NCBI GenBank assembly: GCA_030068525.1
Contig: JASJOS010000005.1
Location: forward strand, 62,001 to 126,000
Source: Xanthocytophaga flava
Lineage (GTDB): Bacteria > Bacteroidota > Bacteroidia > Cytophagales > 172606-1
Length of the DNA stretch: 64,000 nucleotides
Direction of reading: 5' to 3'
Below the pieces are notes generated by a model. That model made no database searches, was not told the origin of the DNA, and saw nothing but the letters and a program-made list of their open reading frames with translations. How positions within the stretch are numbered: position 1 is the stretch's first letter; every line of letters starts with the position of its first letter. The translations under genes were made by a program, and so were the position numbers. This document shows positions 42,288-50,433 of this stretch, in pieces.

Positions 42288-42446
42288 TATTCTCCTCTAG
42301 TTGCCAGATCTTTGTCTTATCAAAATCAACTAAGAAAATACCTAAAACCATTAAAACCAAAATGCAGATTATAGATTAACTTGGCCCAATAACAATTAAT
42401 TACCTATATTTCTCACACATTTTTATACCTTAAACAATCTATTATC

Positions 42447-42863
42447 ATGAAATTCTCAAGAACTGCAAGTGCAAACTGGAAAGGAACTGGCATGGAAGGC
42501 CAGGGAACAGTATCTACTCAAAGCACAACATTAAACAAAGCACAACTTTCATTTAAAACCCGCTTTGCAGATGGTGTGGGTACCAATCCAGAAGAACTAA
42601 TTGGCGCAGCACATGCAGGATGCTTTACCATGAAACTGAGTTTTGTATTAGCAGAAAAAGGATTTACTGCTGATAATCTGGATACACAGGCAAAAGTTAC
42701 ATTTGAAGATGGTAAGATCACAGCCATTCATCTGGATCTGACAGCTACTATTCCTTCCATTACAGAAGAGGCATTTCAGGCAGCAGCGTTAGAAGCTAAA
42801 CAGAACTGTCCGGTATCCCAATTGCTGAATGCAGAAATTACTCTTAGTGCAAAACTAGCCTAA
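42447..42863 (+). CDS. OsmC family peroxiredoxin-like protein
   Basis: 138 residues. It has the OsmC-type opening (TASANWKGTGMEGQGTVS) and both catalytic cysteines, AHAGCFTMKLSFVLAEKG and QNCPVSQLLN, about 65 residues apart as in OsmC. It reduces organic hydroperoxides, typically fed by lipoyl or thiol partners. The GVGTNPEELIGAAHAG segment is characteristic of OsmC rather than Ohr. The gene is followed by a nitronate monooxygenase gene after about 80 bases, on the same strand and possibly co-expressed. Confidence 0.93.
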   Translation: MKFSRTASANWKGTGMEGQGTVSTQSTTLNKAQLSFKTRFADGVGTNPEELIGAAHAGCFTMKLSFVLAEKGFTADNLDTQAKVTFEDGKITAIHLDLTATIPSITEEAFQAAALEAKQNCPVSQLLNAEITLSAKLA

Positions 42864-42941
42864 TATCCAGACTCCTCTCTCAGTTAATGAGAGAGGGTAT
42901 ATTATTTTTTGAGCATTGTTTCCATTTTTGACTTTATTATC

Positions 42942-43994
42942 ATGACCTGGAACAACTCCTTAACCCAGCTATTATACATTGATTATCCAATTGTACAAGC
43001 TCCTATGCTGGGTGTTTCCACTCCTGAAATGGCTGCTGCCGCTTCCAATGCAGGTGCGCTAGGTTCTCTGGCAATAGGTGGACTGTCTCCTGAAACAGCT
43101 CAGCAATTGATTCGAAAGGTCAAAGCACTTACCAATAAACCATTTGCGGTTAACCTGTTTGCACATCCAATTCCAGATCAGTTCTCAATAGATGAGTTTT
43201 CTCAGATGAATACCTTTCTGGAACAACTCTGTAAAGAAAACGGGGTACCCTATACACCGCTTTCTATTGAGAATATTCGGTTTTATTCTTATAAAGACCA
43301 GTTGGATGTCTTATTGGAAGAGAAGATAGAGATTGTCAGCTTTACATTCGGAATCCTTACAGATGAAGAAATTCGTTTATTAAAATCCAGAGGAACTATC
43401 CTTATAGCAACGGTAACCAGTGTAAAAGAAGCCAGACTGGTAGCTGCAACAGATATTGATATAATTACAGTACAGGGAATAGAAGCAGGTGGTCATCGGG
43501 GTACTTTTCTGGAACATGACCACTTACCGATGGTAGGACTGCTGCCATTACTGTCACAAGTACAAGCAGTTACCAACAAACCATTACTGGCTGCAGGGGG
43601 TATTTATAATAAGGCAGGTATTGATGCGATATTGGCACTAGGAGCACACGGTGCACAAATCGGTAGTTTATTTTTAGCAAGTACGGAAAGTGCTGCGATT
43701 GAGTCATACAAAGATGCTATACAACAATCAGTAGCAGAAGACTCGATCCTTACCCAATCCTTTTCAGGACGATGGGCTCGTGGCCTTCCGAATCTGTATA
43801 CCCAAGCGGTAGACTCTTCAGGTATATCCATTCCTCCTTATCCGGTTCAGAATAGCCTCACTGCAGCGATACGTGAACTAGCCAGAAAGACAAACAACTG
43901 CAAGTTTCTCTCACTATGGGCAGGACAAAATGCATCGAAAGCACCTAGAAAGAGTACAGCTGAAATTATTCGGCAGTTGGTAGAAGGAAATTAA
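42942..43994 (+). CDS. Nitronate monooxygenase / 2-nitropropane dioxygenase-like flavoprotein
   Basis: 350 residues from ATG 42942; the longer frame would need a TTG and adds nothing conserved. FMN TIM-barrel motifs: YPIVQAPMLGVSTPEMAAAASNAGALGSL, DIITVQGIEAGGHRGTF with the catalytic-His region, LLAAGGIYNKAGIDAILALGAHGAQIGSLFLA, and a late FSGRWARGLPN. It oxidises alkyl nitronates with FMN. Its stop overlaps the stop of the convergent regulator gene by four bases (TTAA), so the two transcripts read into one another. A functional link with that regulator is possible but unproven. Confidence 0.92.
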   Translation: MTWNNSLTQLLYIDYPIVQAPMLGVSTPEMAAAASNAGALGSLAIGGLSPETAQQLIRKVKALTNKPFAVNLFAHPIPDQFSIDEFSQMNTFLEQLCKENGVPYTPLSIENIRFYSYKDQLDVLLEEKIEIVSFTFGILTDEEIRLLKSRGTILIATVTSVKEARLVAATDIDIITVQGIEAGGHRGTFLEHDHLPMVGLLPLLSQVQAVTNKPLLAAGGIYNKAGIDAILALGAHGAQIGSLFLASTESAAIESYKDAIQQSVAEDSILTQSFSGRWARGLPNLYTQAVDSSGISIPPYPVQNSLTAAIRELARKTNNCKFLSLWAGQNASKAPRKSTAEIIRQLVEGN

Positions 43995-44578
43995 CGTTGT
44001 GCCATACGTTTTCGAATACGGCTTAGTGAAGGTCCCTGAATACCTAAGTAAGAAGCAATATGATATAATGGAACATTATTAAAAATATCCGGATGCATCT
44101 CAACCATATCCTGGTACCGTTGTTCAGGAGTACGGAACATAAAATCTTCGGCTCGTCCCATGGAGGTATTGAAAGCAGATTCGGCAACAAATCTTCCAAA
44201 TCTTTCCCATTGATGAGACTGTGAATACAGATGCATCAGTTGATCATACCCAATATAGAGAATGATTGAATTTGTCAGACTAGCCGTATAATAATTGCAT
44301 GGAGCCTGGTTGATAAAGCTCTTGTAGGAAACTATGATCTGATTTTTGGAAAAGAAGAATGCATTTTTCTCTTCTCCGGTATCAGAATGAATATAGTAGG
44401 TCCTGAAAACGCCATCAATAACAAATCCCAGATGTCGACATACATTTTTATACTCATTATAGAACTCTCCTTTGTCATAACTACGTTCCTGCCAGAAAGG
44501 CAGTGACAAATCAAATGCATCCTGATTCATGCCAGAAAATGTATGTAAAGCTTGGGCAAGCAACTCTATTTTATTCAT
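43991..44578 (-). CDS. Crp/Fnr-like cyclic-nucleotide-binding-fold regulator
   Basis: 195 residues. The N-terminal beta-roll (KGEFYNEYKNVCRHLGFVIDGVFRTYYI) resembles the Crp effector fold, with the Bacteroidota-type LGFVIDGVFR pattern. The C-terminus carries a winged-helix DNA-binding element (VPLYHIASYLGIQGPSLSRIRKRM). Residues for cAMP binding are not clearly conserved, so the ligand may differ or be absent. It is convergent with the nitronate monooxygenase. Upstream lies a -7 element and the 28-base phased repeat array. Confidence 0.85.
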   Translation of the reverse strand: MNKIELLAQALHTFSGMNQDAFDLSLPFWQERSYDKGEFYNEYKNVCRHLGFVIDGVFRTYYIHSDTGEEKNAFFFSKNQIIVSYKSFINQAPCNYYTASLTNSIILYIGYDQLMHLYSQSHQWERFGRFVAESAFNTSMGRAEDFMFRTPEQRYQDMVEMHPDIFNNVPLYHIASYLGIQGPSLSRIRKRMAQR

Positions 44579-44633
44579 GTAAAGTACTTCTTGTTAGATT
44601 TATATGGGGATCCGCTATATGTGTATCATATGA

Positions 44634-44641
44634 CAAAAATA
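44634..44641 (-). promoter_or_regulatory. -7 element TATTTTTG for the Crp-like gene
   Basis: Minus-strand TATTTTTG fits TAnnTTTG, 56 bases before the start codon. A TTG 25 bases further up is rather far for a -33 element. Confidence 0.4.
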
Positions 44642-44671
44642 ACTTCAGAATAATCTGTATCCTGATCAATT

Positions 44672-45002
44672 TGAAAAAATATTCGAATTCTGTTTAAACT
44701 TCCGACAAATACTGCAGACACAAACTTGTTGATCAAAATAAAAAATGAACAGGAATCGAATCGCTTTTAGTTTTGACCATAGTTCCGTTCACTTTTGGTT
44801 TTGACTAGAAATGCGGTCAGGTTGAAAAAATATCCGAATACCAGTCATTTTACAAAAATATTCGAACTCGGTTCATTTTTCTGTCTAACCGGAACTTCAG
44901 TCATCTCTATCATTGACTGAAGTTCCGGTTAATTTTTCAAACTATCGAAATACTGGTCACATTTCAGAATTATCAGAGATCTGATACTTTTCATAGTGAA
45001 TA
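44672..45002. repeat. Degenerate tandem array with exact 28-base phase
   Basis: Eleven consecutive 28-base blocks from 44695 to 45002 align without gaps. GAA recurs at block positions 2-4, GTCA (or GTTCA) at 10-13, a T-rich run at 14-17 and TATC, ACC or ACT at the end. The CA of the GTCA element falls at 44790, 44818, 44846, 44874, 44902 and 44958, always in register (TA replaces it at 44930). A partial block (44684-44694) and the end of another extend it to 44672. Units are strongly diverged in sequence but not in length. The array stops at the gluQ stop codon. Confidence 0.7.
44886..44931. terminator. 18-bp perfect hairpin inside the phased array
   Basis: Arms TAACCGGAACTTCAGTCA (44886-44903) and their exact complement (44914-44931), 10-base loop, followed on the plus side by ATTTTTC. 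It could end the gluQ transcript on the minus strand by structure, but the T-run lies on the other side, so its role is unclear. Confidence 0.5.
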
Positions 45003-45007
45003 ACTAC

Positions 45008-45958
45008 TCATAGAGTCAGATCAAGAGAAAGTGTTTGGGGTAATTGAAAGTTAAACCGTTGTAACAAATCCTGGGCAGTAAAGATGTCCTCATATGGCAT
45101 TCCCATACTTCGGGCCAAATTGCGAAAAACAACTTTGGCCTCTAAAGAAGCCTCACGCAAAGACCGAACAGACATGGCACCTGTTGATTTAGACAGTTTT
45201 TGCCCAGATACATCCATTACCAAAGGATGATGATAAAATACAGATACTGAAAAATTTGTTTGCGCTAACAAACCTGCCATCCAGAGTTGGGCAGTAGTGG
45301 AAGGCAACAAATCCTTTCCTCGCACAATACAATTACTACCGAAATACAGATCATCTGCCAGTGAAGCTAGCTGATAGGCAGGTTGTCCATTTCGTCGTTT
45401 TACTACAAAATCGCCAATCTGTTCAGTTACAGACTTACATTCCACATGAGTGTCCCCCTGATGCAGTTCATTCCAGCAAATATGTGTGTTATCAGGAACC
45501 CACATACGCCAGGCAATATCGTTATCACCCAGGGATAAATGTCGGTCACGGCATGTATTTGTATAACTACCAAGTTCCTGCAGTCTGGTCCGGGAACAAT
45601 CGCAGGCATAGACCACAACAGGATCTTTTACCAGTTTATTCAACAGGGCCTGATACATATCCAGCCTGTGAACCTGCGAATAATGATTATTGAAGTCATC
45701 CACTCCTTGCGGACCACGATCCCAATCCAGACCAAGCCAATCCAGTGTTTCAAATATATCGTTGATATACTCAGGTCTTACCCGATCATAATCCAGATCA
45801 TCAATACGAAGGAGTAGGCTTCCCTGTGTTTTACGAACCAATAGCCAGGTGATAACAAAGGAAAAAACATTCCCTATATGCAAGAAACCACTGGGAGTGG
45901 GTGCCATTCGGGAATGAAAAGGTTTTAAAAAATTGCCAGATAACTTTGTTGCGGACAT
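45008..45958 (-). CDS. gluQ: Glutamyl-Q tRNA(Asp) synthetase-like protein
   Basis: 316 residues: only the catalytic half of a glutamyl-tRNA synthetase. HIGH appears as HIGN in APTPSGFLHIGNVFSF, KMSKS appears as KLSKS in VSGQKLSKSTGAMS, and a zinc-type CDCS...C pattern lies near 135-155. The anticodon-binding domain is absent. GluQ charges glutamate onto the queuosine base of tRNA(Asp). It fits with queA elsewhere in this window, since it needs queuosine as substrate. Its 3' end directly abuts the 28-base array. Function by family. Confidence 0.9.
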   Translation of the reverse strand: MSATKLSGNFLKPFHSRMAPTPSGFLHIGNVFSFVITWLLVRKTQGSLLLRIDDLDYDRVRPEYINDIFETLDWLGLDWDRGPQGVDDFNNHYSQVHRLDMYQALLNKLVKDPVVVYACDCSRTRLQELGSYTNTCRDRHLSLGDNDIAWRMWVPDNTHICWNELHQGDTHVECKSVTEQIGDFVVKRRNGQPAYQLASLADDLYFGSNCIVRGKDLLPSTTAQLWMAGLLAQTNFSVSVFYHHPLVMDVSGQKLSKSTGAMSVRSLREASLEAKVVFRNLARSMGMPYEDIFTAQDLLQRFNFQLPQTLSLDLTL

Positions 45959-46007
45959 ACTAAAGTTTTCTTCAAACTAACATGTCATCAATACAGATCA
46001 GCAGTTT

Positions 46008-46568
46008 CTAGGAGTTAAACTGTGTCATAGTTTGAGACAATCCTGCTGTACAGAATGAAAATACCGCATCACAGGCTTTATCAATATGCAAAGGAAGTTC
46101 CGCAAATTCGTCTTTTGAGAAGTTTCCCAACACATAATCTACCTGTTTGCCTTTGGAAAATGTGCTGCCAATACCAAAACGCAAACGGGCATACTCTTGC
46201 GTCTGAAGTACAGCCTCTATATCTCTGAATCCATTATGGCCACCATGTGACCCTTTACCACGTACACGTATCTTGCCATAGTCCAGAGCCAGGTCATCGG
46301 TAATCACCAATAGGTTCTCAAGAGGAATCTTTTCGGTTTTCAACCAGTAATTGACAGCTTTACCACTCAGATTCATATAAGTGGTAGGTTTTATGATAAT
46401 CAACGTTTTTCCCTTGTAACGACCTTCTGCCCGATAGGCCAGCCGATCCATTGTAAAATCTGTACCTATTTTGTCGGCCAGTTGATCTACCACCAGAAAG
46501 CCAATATTATGTCGTGTTAATTCGTACTCCGGGCCTATATTTCCTAACCCTGCAATCAAATATTTCAT
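46008..46568 (-). CDS. pth: Peptidyl-tRNA hydrolase
   Basis: 186 residues, standard. It begins MKYLIAGLGNIGPEYELTRHNIGFLVVD with the catalytic His in TRHNIGF, followed by KPTTYMNLSGKAV and the ITDDLALDYGKIRVRGKGSHGGHNGFRDI block. It releases tRNA from prematurely dropped peptidyl-tRNA. It lies between the alpha/beta hydrolase and gluQ on the same strand (gaps of about 60 and 50 bases), so the three could be in one transcript. Confidence 0.97.
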   Translation of the reverse strand: MKYLIAGLGNIGPEYELTRHNIGFLVVDQLADKIGTDFTMDRLAYRAEGRYKGKTLIIIKPTTYMNLSGKAVNYWLKTEKIPLENLLVITDDLALDYGKIRVRGKGSHGGHNGFRDIEAVLQTQEYARLRFGIGSTFSKGKQVDYVLGNFSKDEFAELPLHIDKACDAVFSFCTAGLSQTMTQFNS

Positions 46569-46627
46569 GTATCAATAAAGAATAAAAACTGTATGCAAAA
46601 TAGTATCTTTTCCAGTACAAAGGAAAG

Positions 46628-47443
46628 TCACCGACTTTTATGTACCGAAAATTCCTTGGCATAATGCTCTGCAACGGCCTCAACCAACCTATTATGCCCA
46701 CTTTCCAATACAAAAAAAGTATGATTAGGGATTTTTTCCAGAAATGGCCGCATGTTAGCTTCCGTAATAATTTTGTCATACTTCCCAATAAACATACTCA
46801 CCCCTATCTGATATTGTTTAATTAATCGTGCCATATGGTTCATGTCAAAGGCCAGTTCCTTAAAAACCATCCACGAAAAGTATACTCTATGACGTTTTTC
46901 ACGAGTATTCATCTGACTTTGAGCAAATCGTACTACACCTTTATCTACCACACGCAAACGTCTCATCCAGAGTGCCAGCTGTTGAAACCGACGAGGTCGT
47001 ATCACAACACCTCTGAAAGCCTTTTTCGCCCAGGAAGGATAGGTAGCCAGGCTATACCAAAAGTTGGTTTTCACTCCATCCGGTGCAATCAGAATTAATT
47101 CTTCTATTCGTTCGGGAAAGCTTTCCAGGGTTGCTAAGGCAAACTTCCCTCCCATACTAAATCCCAGGACAGAAAACCTATCAATCTTTTCCTGAATAAG
47201 AAATGCCTCTACTAATGCTTTCCAATGCAGTTTTGAGAGTGTATTCTCCTTATGTCCCCACACACTTTGACCATGAAAAAACAAATCAAATGAGTAGACA
47301 GTAAACTGCTCACTAAGTTGTTGCACAAGCATATCCATGTTCCGGAGTGTCTGACCAAAACCATGAAAGACCCATAACACACGCTTCCCGGAGCCTGTAC
47401 AGGTATAATGTAGCGACGAACCGTCAAAAGTAAAATCAGGCAT
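46628..47443 (-). CDS. Alpha/beta hydrolase
   Basis: 271 residues. The nucleophile elbow is GFSMGGKF (Ser about 97), with WVFHGFGQTLRNMDML for the oxyanion region and FVLESGHNRLVEAV for the catalytic His. There is no signal peptide. Substrate is unknown; members include esterases, C-C hydrolases and lactonases. The open frame 46507-46788 on the same strand overlaps this gene and is not real. It may be co-transcribed with pth downstream. Confidence 0.9.
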   Translation of the reverse strand: MPDFTFDGSSLHYTCTGSGKRVLWVFHGFGQTLRNMDMLVQQLSEQFTVYSFDLFFHGQSVWGHKENTLSKLHWKALVEAFLIQEKIDRFSVLGFSMGGKFALATLESFPERIEELILIAPDGVKTNFWYSLATYPSWAKKAFRGVVIRPRRFQQLALWMRRLRVVDKGVVRFAQSQMNTREKRHRVYFSWMVFKELAFDMNHMARLIKQYQIGVSMFIGKYDKIITEANMRPFLEKIPNHTFFVLESGHNRLVEAVAEHYAKEFSVHKSR

Positions 47444-47533
47444 CAGAAGTCAAAATCAGACAGTAGTAAAGAAGTAGTAAAGATAACATCTTCTACTTGA
47501 ATGGTGCTATAGAGGAATCTAGCCGAAAAATAA

Positions 47534-47561
47534 AACGCTCCCAAAAAGTTTTAGGAGCGTT
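47534..47561. terminator. Hairpin between the hybrid kinase and the hydrolase
   Basis: Stem AACGCTCC (47534-47541) with GGAGCGTT (47554-47561). On the minus strand it follows the kinase stop by about 30 bases and is followed by TTTATTTTTC. Confidence 0.65.
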
Positions 47562-47592
47562 CAGATTTATTTTCCAGTTCAATAAAAGAATC

Positions 47593-49728
47593 TCATTTAA
47601 TAAGTTTTAGATTTTTCTCATTGAGTTTTTCTTTCAGCTCGGTATAGACTTCCTCGCATACCCGTTCCACATGGTTGCATAGTTGTACAACCTCAATCAG
47701 ATGACTTTCCTGTGCAGCATAGGTTTCCAGTTGGCGAATCACTGATTCCAGTTCAAAAATGCCAATGGTAGACAAGGAAGATTTCATTTTGTGAGTAATA
47801 TACCGCAAATCCATCCAGTTGGCATTCTCACAGGCTTTCTTAAGTTTTTGTACAAACTGAGGCATCTGACGTAAAAACAGGCGAATCATATCTGTTATAA
47901 ACTCCTGGTTATTGGCAGAGATTTCTTCCAGATATTGCAGATTTACATATCCATTGTTTCCAGGCAACACTGAAGGTGTAAACAGAGGACTTTCCTCTGA
48001 CTGAGAACCTTTCGAAGAAAACTTTAAAATCTTCAAGTATAAGTCACGAGGATCAAAGGGTTTGGTAATAAAGTCATTCATACCGGCATCCATTACCTTG
48101 CGTCTTACGTCTACCATAGCTGACGCAGTCAATGCTACAATAGGAATATTCCGATATGGATAATCCATATTGTATCGTATATAACGGGCAGCTTTGTATC
48201 CATCCATCTGAGGCATCTGCAAATCCATCAGCACCAGGCTAAAGTTACTTTCTCTCAACTTTTCAATAGCTTCAATCCCATTTTCTGCAATATCCATTCT
48301 CACTCCCCATTTCTCCATAAACTTTTTCACAACCAATTGATTCATTCGATTGTCTTCTACCAACAATACCTGCAAGTTGTCGAGAGACTCTGTAGCTGCT
48401 TCAATTGGATTTCCACTGGAAACAGGAATAACAGGTGCTGTCAAATGAGACTTTTCGAAGGTAAGCAATACCGTGAAAGTAGAACCCAATCCTATCTTAC
48501 TTTTAACCTGAATAGTTCCCCCCAACAACTCGACTAGCCTTTTGGTGATCGTAAGTCCTAGACCAGTGCCACCATATTTACGGGTAGTCTCATGCGAGGC
48601 CTGGGTAAAACTTTCAAAGATAGTACTCAGCTTATTAGCTGGAATACCAATCCCTGTATCTGTAATTTTAAATTCAACAGTGATTGTGTCCTTTTTCTGG
48701 CTCACCATCTGAGCTTTTACTTCTACAAATCCCTTCTCCGTAAACTTAATGGCATTACTGACCAGATTAAGGATTATCTGGTTCAATCGTAATGGATCAC
48801 CTACTACAGTAGCAGGCAAACGAGGATCTGTTTCTATAAGAAGACGCAGATTAGATTCTCTGGCCTTATAAGCCAAGCTCTTCTCTATGCCACGAAAAAT
48901 ATCATCCAGCTTAAATTCAACATTTTCAAAGGATACTTTACCAGACTCAATCTTTGAAAAATCCAGGATGTCATTGATAATAATCATCAAGCTATCAGCA
49001 GAGTGTTTGATAGCCTGCAGGTGTTCGACCTGATTAGGAAGTGGATTTTCATCCAGAAGCAGATGAGACAGACCAATTACGGCATTGAGTGGTGTTCGTA
49101 TTTCATGACTCATTACAGACAAGAAATGCTCTTTGGCCTTTACAGACTCTTCAGCCATGCGCCTTGCCTGAATTAATGTTTCTTCAGCCTGTTTGGCTTC
49201 TGTCATATCCCGGGCTACACCTTGAAAACCAACCACCCAGTTGTGTTCTGTATTGAGTTGCAAGTGTACGTTATTCCCAATCCAGGCTGTTTTTCCATCC
49301 CGTGTAAGGCACTTAAACTCCAGATAGGTATCTATGATTCTTTCTTCGAACTGTCGTTTGTAAAAGTCCCGCACCATTTCACGATGCTCCAATGCCACTA
49401 CATCGGTAAAATGTAATTGACGAATCTCCTCTTCTGTGTAACCAAACCGCTGGCATGCTACCGGATTGGCATAAATTAGATGCCCTTCTGCATCACATCC
49501 ATAAATCAGATCAGTTGTACATTCAACAATCTGCCGATATCGAGCTTCGTTAAACTGCAGTTTCTGTAGCAAAGACTGTTCAGATACCTCCTTCTCTTCC
49601 CTATCTGAAATCTTTTCATATGTCTGACTGATTTCCAACAATAAACCGCGTAGCTTCTCGTCTATCAGGTAATTATTGTCCAAATACTTTTTGATTTGTT
49701 CGTCCAGTACGGAATGAAAAATACCCAT
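47593..49728 (-). CDS. Hybrid histidine kinase: PAS - HisKA - HATPase - REC - HPt
   Basis: 711 residues from ATG 49728; the frame to 49923 adds a hydrophobic stretch unlike the family and is less likely. Domains in order: a short helical N-terminus, a PAS domain (RYRQIVECTTDLIYGC, then FGYTEEEI), HisKA with FLSVMSHEIRTPLN (His near 205), HATPase with NLVSNAIKFTEKG, DTGIGIP and GGTGLGLTI, a receiver VLLVEDNRMNQLVV with the phospho-Asp near 500 in LVLMDLQMPQMDG, and an HPt domain (His near 645 in YITHKMKSS). It has no membrane segment, so it senses an internal cue. No separate regulator is adjacent. Confidence 0.93.
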   Translation of the reverse strand: MGIFHSVLDEQIKKYLDNNYLIDEKLRGLLLEISQTYEKISDREEKEVSEQSLLQKLQFNEARYRQIVECTTDLIYGCDAEGHLIYANPVACQRFGYTEEEIRQLHFTDVVALEHREMVRDFYKRQFEERIIDTYLEFKCLTRDGKTAWIGNNVHLQLNTEHNWVVGFQGVARDMTEAKQAEETLIQARRMAEESVKAKEHFLSVMSHEIRTPLNAVIGLSHLLLDENPLPNQVEHLQAIKHSADSLMIIINDILDFSKIESGKVSFENVEFKLDDIFRGIEKSLAYKARESNLRLLIETDPRLPATVVGDPLRLNQIILNLVSNAIKFTEKGFVEVKAQMVSQKKDTITVEFKITDTGIGIPANKLSTIFESFTQASHETTRKYGGTGLGLTITKRLVELLGGTIQVKSKIGLGSTFTVLLTFEKSHLTAPVIPVSSGNPIEAATESLDNLQVLLVEDNRMNQLVVKKFMEKWGVRMDIAENGIEAIEKLRESNFSLVLMDLQMPQMDGYKAARYIRYNMDYPYRNIPIVALTASAMVDVRRKVMDAGMNDFITKPFDPRDLYLKILKFSSKGSQSEESPLFTPSVLPGNNGYVNLQYLEEISANNQEFITDMIRLFLRQMPQFVQKLKKACENANWMDLRYITHKMKSSLSTIGIFELESVIRQLETYAAQESHLIEVVQLCNHVERVCEEVYTELKEKLNEKNLKLIK

Positions 49729-50103
49729 AGCTATATAGCAAAACCATCTTCCTGAAAAAAAGAATTGAAATATAGATAAAATATAGAAACAGGTCAACTC
49801 CTTTCCTAACAAATCGGTGATGTATAGTTTACTTATGGATAAAAAACAGGATTTCGATGTTTTGTCCAATAAAAAATACGATAAAAAACTTTTACCACAA
49901 AAATAGTTTCCAGAGTACACCATTCATCTAATAGAAACAACGGTTTATCCGAAAAAATAGTAGTTTCGTCAAAAAATCCCATCGGAAACTTTTTGTAACA
50001 GAAAAGTTTCCATAGTTTTGTCAGTACATAAGTAATAGTAGTTCTGATTATTTCACAGTATCTTCTTTTACAACCATACCATACATTTTTTCCATACAAA
50101 ACT
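49729..50103. other. Divergent intergenic region before the ACP-like gene
   Basis: 375 bases between divergent genes. A perfect 10-bp hairpin GGAAACTTTT/AAAAGTTTCC lies at 49984-50011, and the half-site TAGTTTC or GTTTCC recurs around 49905 and 49965, which may mark a regulator site. No gene is supported and no clear -7 element is seen. Confidence 0.4.
49984..50011. promoter_or_regulatory. Inverted repeat, possible regulatory site
   Basis: GGAAACTTTT (49984-49993) and AAAAGTTTCC (50002-50011) are exact complements with an 8-base loop, between the divergent hybrid kinase and ACP-like genes. A terminator is unlikely there because no gene ends nearby. Confidence 0.35.
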
Positions 50104-50355
50104 ATGAACATTATTAATGAAAAACTCCGCCACATTCTCATAGACTTTGAGATTGACGATCGGCTAATCCCTGATGAGGCTCTATTTTCCGATGATTTAG
50201 GCATTCCCTACCGAAAGATCATTAAGCTTTCCAAACGAATCGAAAAAGGCTTTTCTGTAAAGGCACCTGTATCTCCACAACACAACTGGAACAGTATTGC
50301 CGACATACGGAATTACCTTTATACACACATTCACTATTCAGAGTCTGATTGTTAA
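50104..50355 (+). CDS. ACP-like small protein lacking the phosphopantetheine serine
   Basis: 83 residues that align gaplessly through the core with the acpP product of this window. NEKLRHILID matches its [10 protein letters not shown] helix, FSDDLGIPYRKIIKL matches [15 protein letters not shown], and IEKGFSVKAPV matches [11 protein letters not shown]; both end with a SIADIRNYL / [10 protein letters not shown] helix. At the position of the prosthetic-group Ser the residue is Tyr36 (GIPYRK in place of GADSLD). It therefore cannot be charged in the normal way. It may act as a binding or regulatory protein. It lies 80 bases upstream of the TetR gene of the efflux operon, same strand. Confidence 0.65.
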   Translation: MNIINEKLRHILIDFEIDDRLIPDEALFSDDLGIPYRKIIKLSKRIEKGFSVKAPVSPQHNWNSIADIRNYLYTHIHYSESDC

Positions 50356-50433
50356 GTTAAATTAGTATTTGTACCCTAAGGCCGATTCAGGAGAGTCAGC
50401 CAGATACCCAATTGATCAGAAGGAAGTAAGACC

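Larger units (their letters stand above)
42092..42446. other. Divergent intergenic region between ABC-F and osmC
   Basis: 355 bases. It contains the ABC-F -7 element (42125-42132) and, at 42268-42287, an exact 8-base inverted repeat ATTTTAAC-CCAA-GTTAAAAT that could be an operator for a regulator of the osmC-like gene. No gene is supported. Confidence 0.5.
44579..45007. other. Intergenic region dominated by phased repeats
   Basis: 429 bases between the Crp-like gene and the gluQ-like gene. Its left part holds the Crp-like promoter element; from 44672 to 45002 it consists of a degenerate 28-base repeat array, listed separately. No gene, tRNA or known riboswitch is seen. Confidence 0.6.

Noticed and set aside
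44672..45002. Possible CRISPR array
   Set aside because: Blocks are contiguous and diverged along their whole length, with no alternation of a constant repeat and unique spacer, and no cas genes are present.
46507..46788. Open frame overlapping the alpha/beta hydrolase and pth
   Set aside because: It overlaps two real genes on the same strand in another frame.
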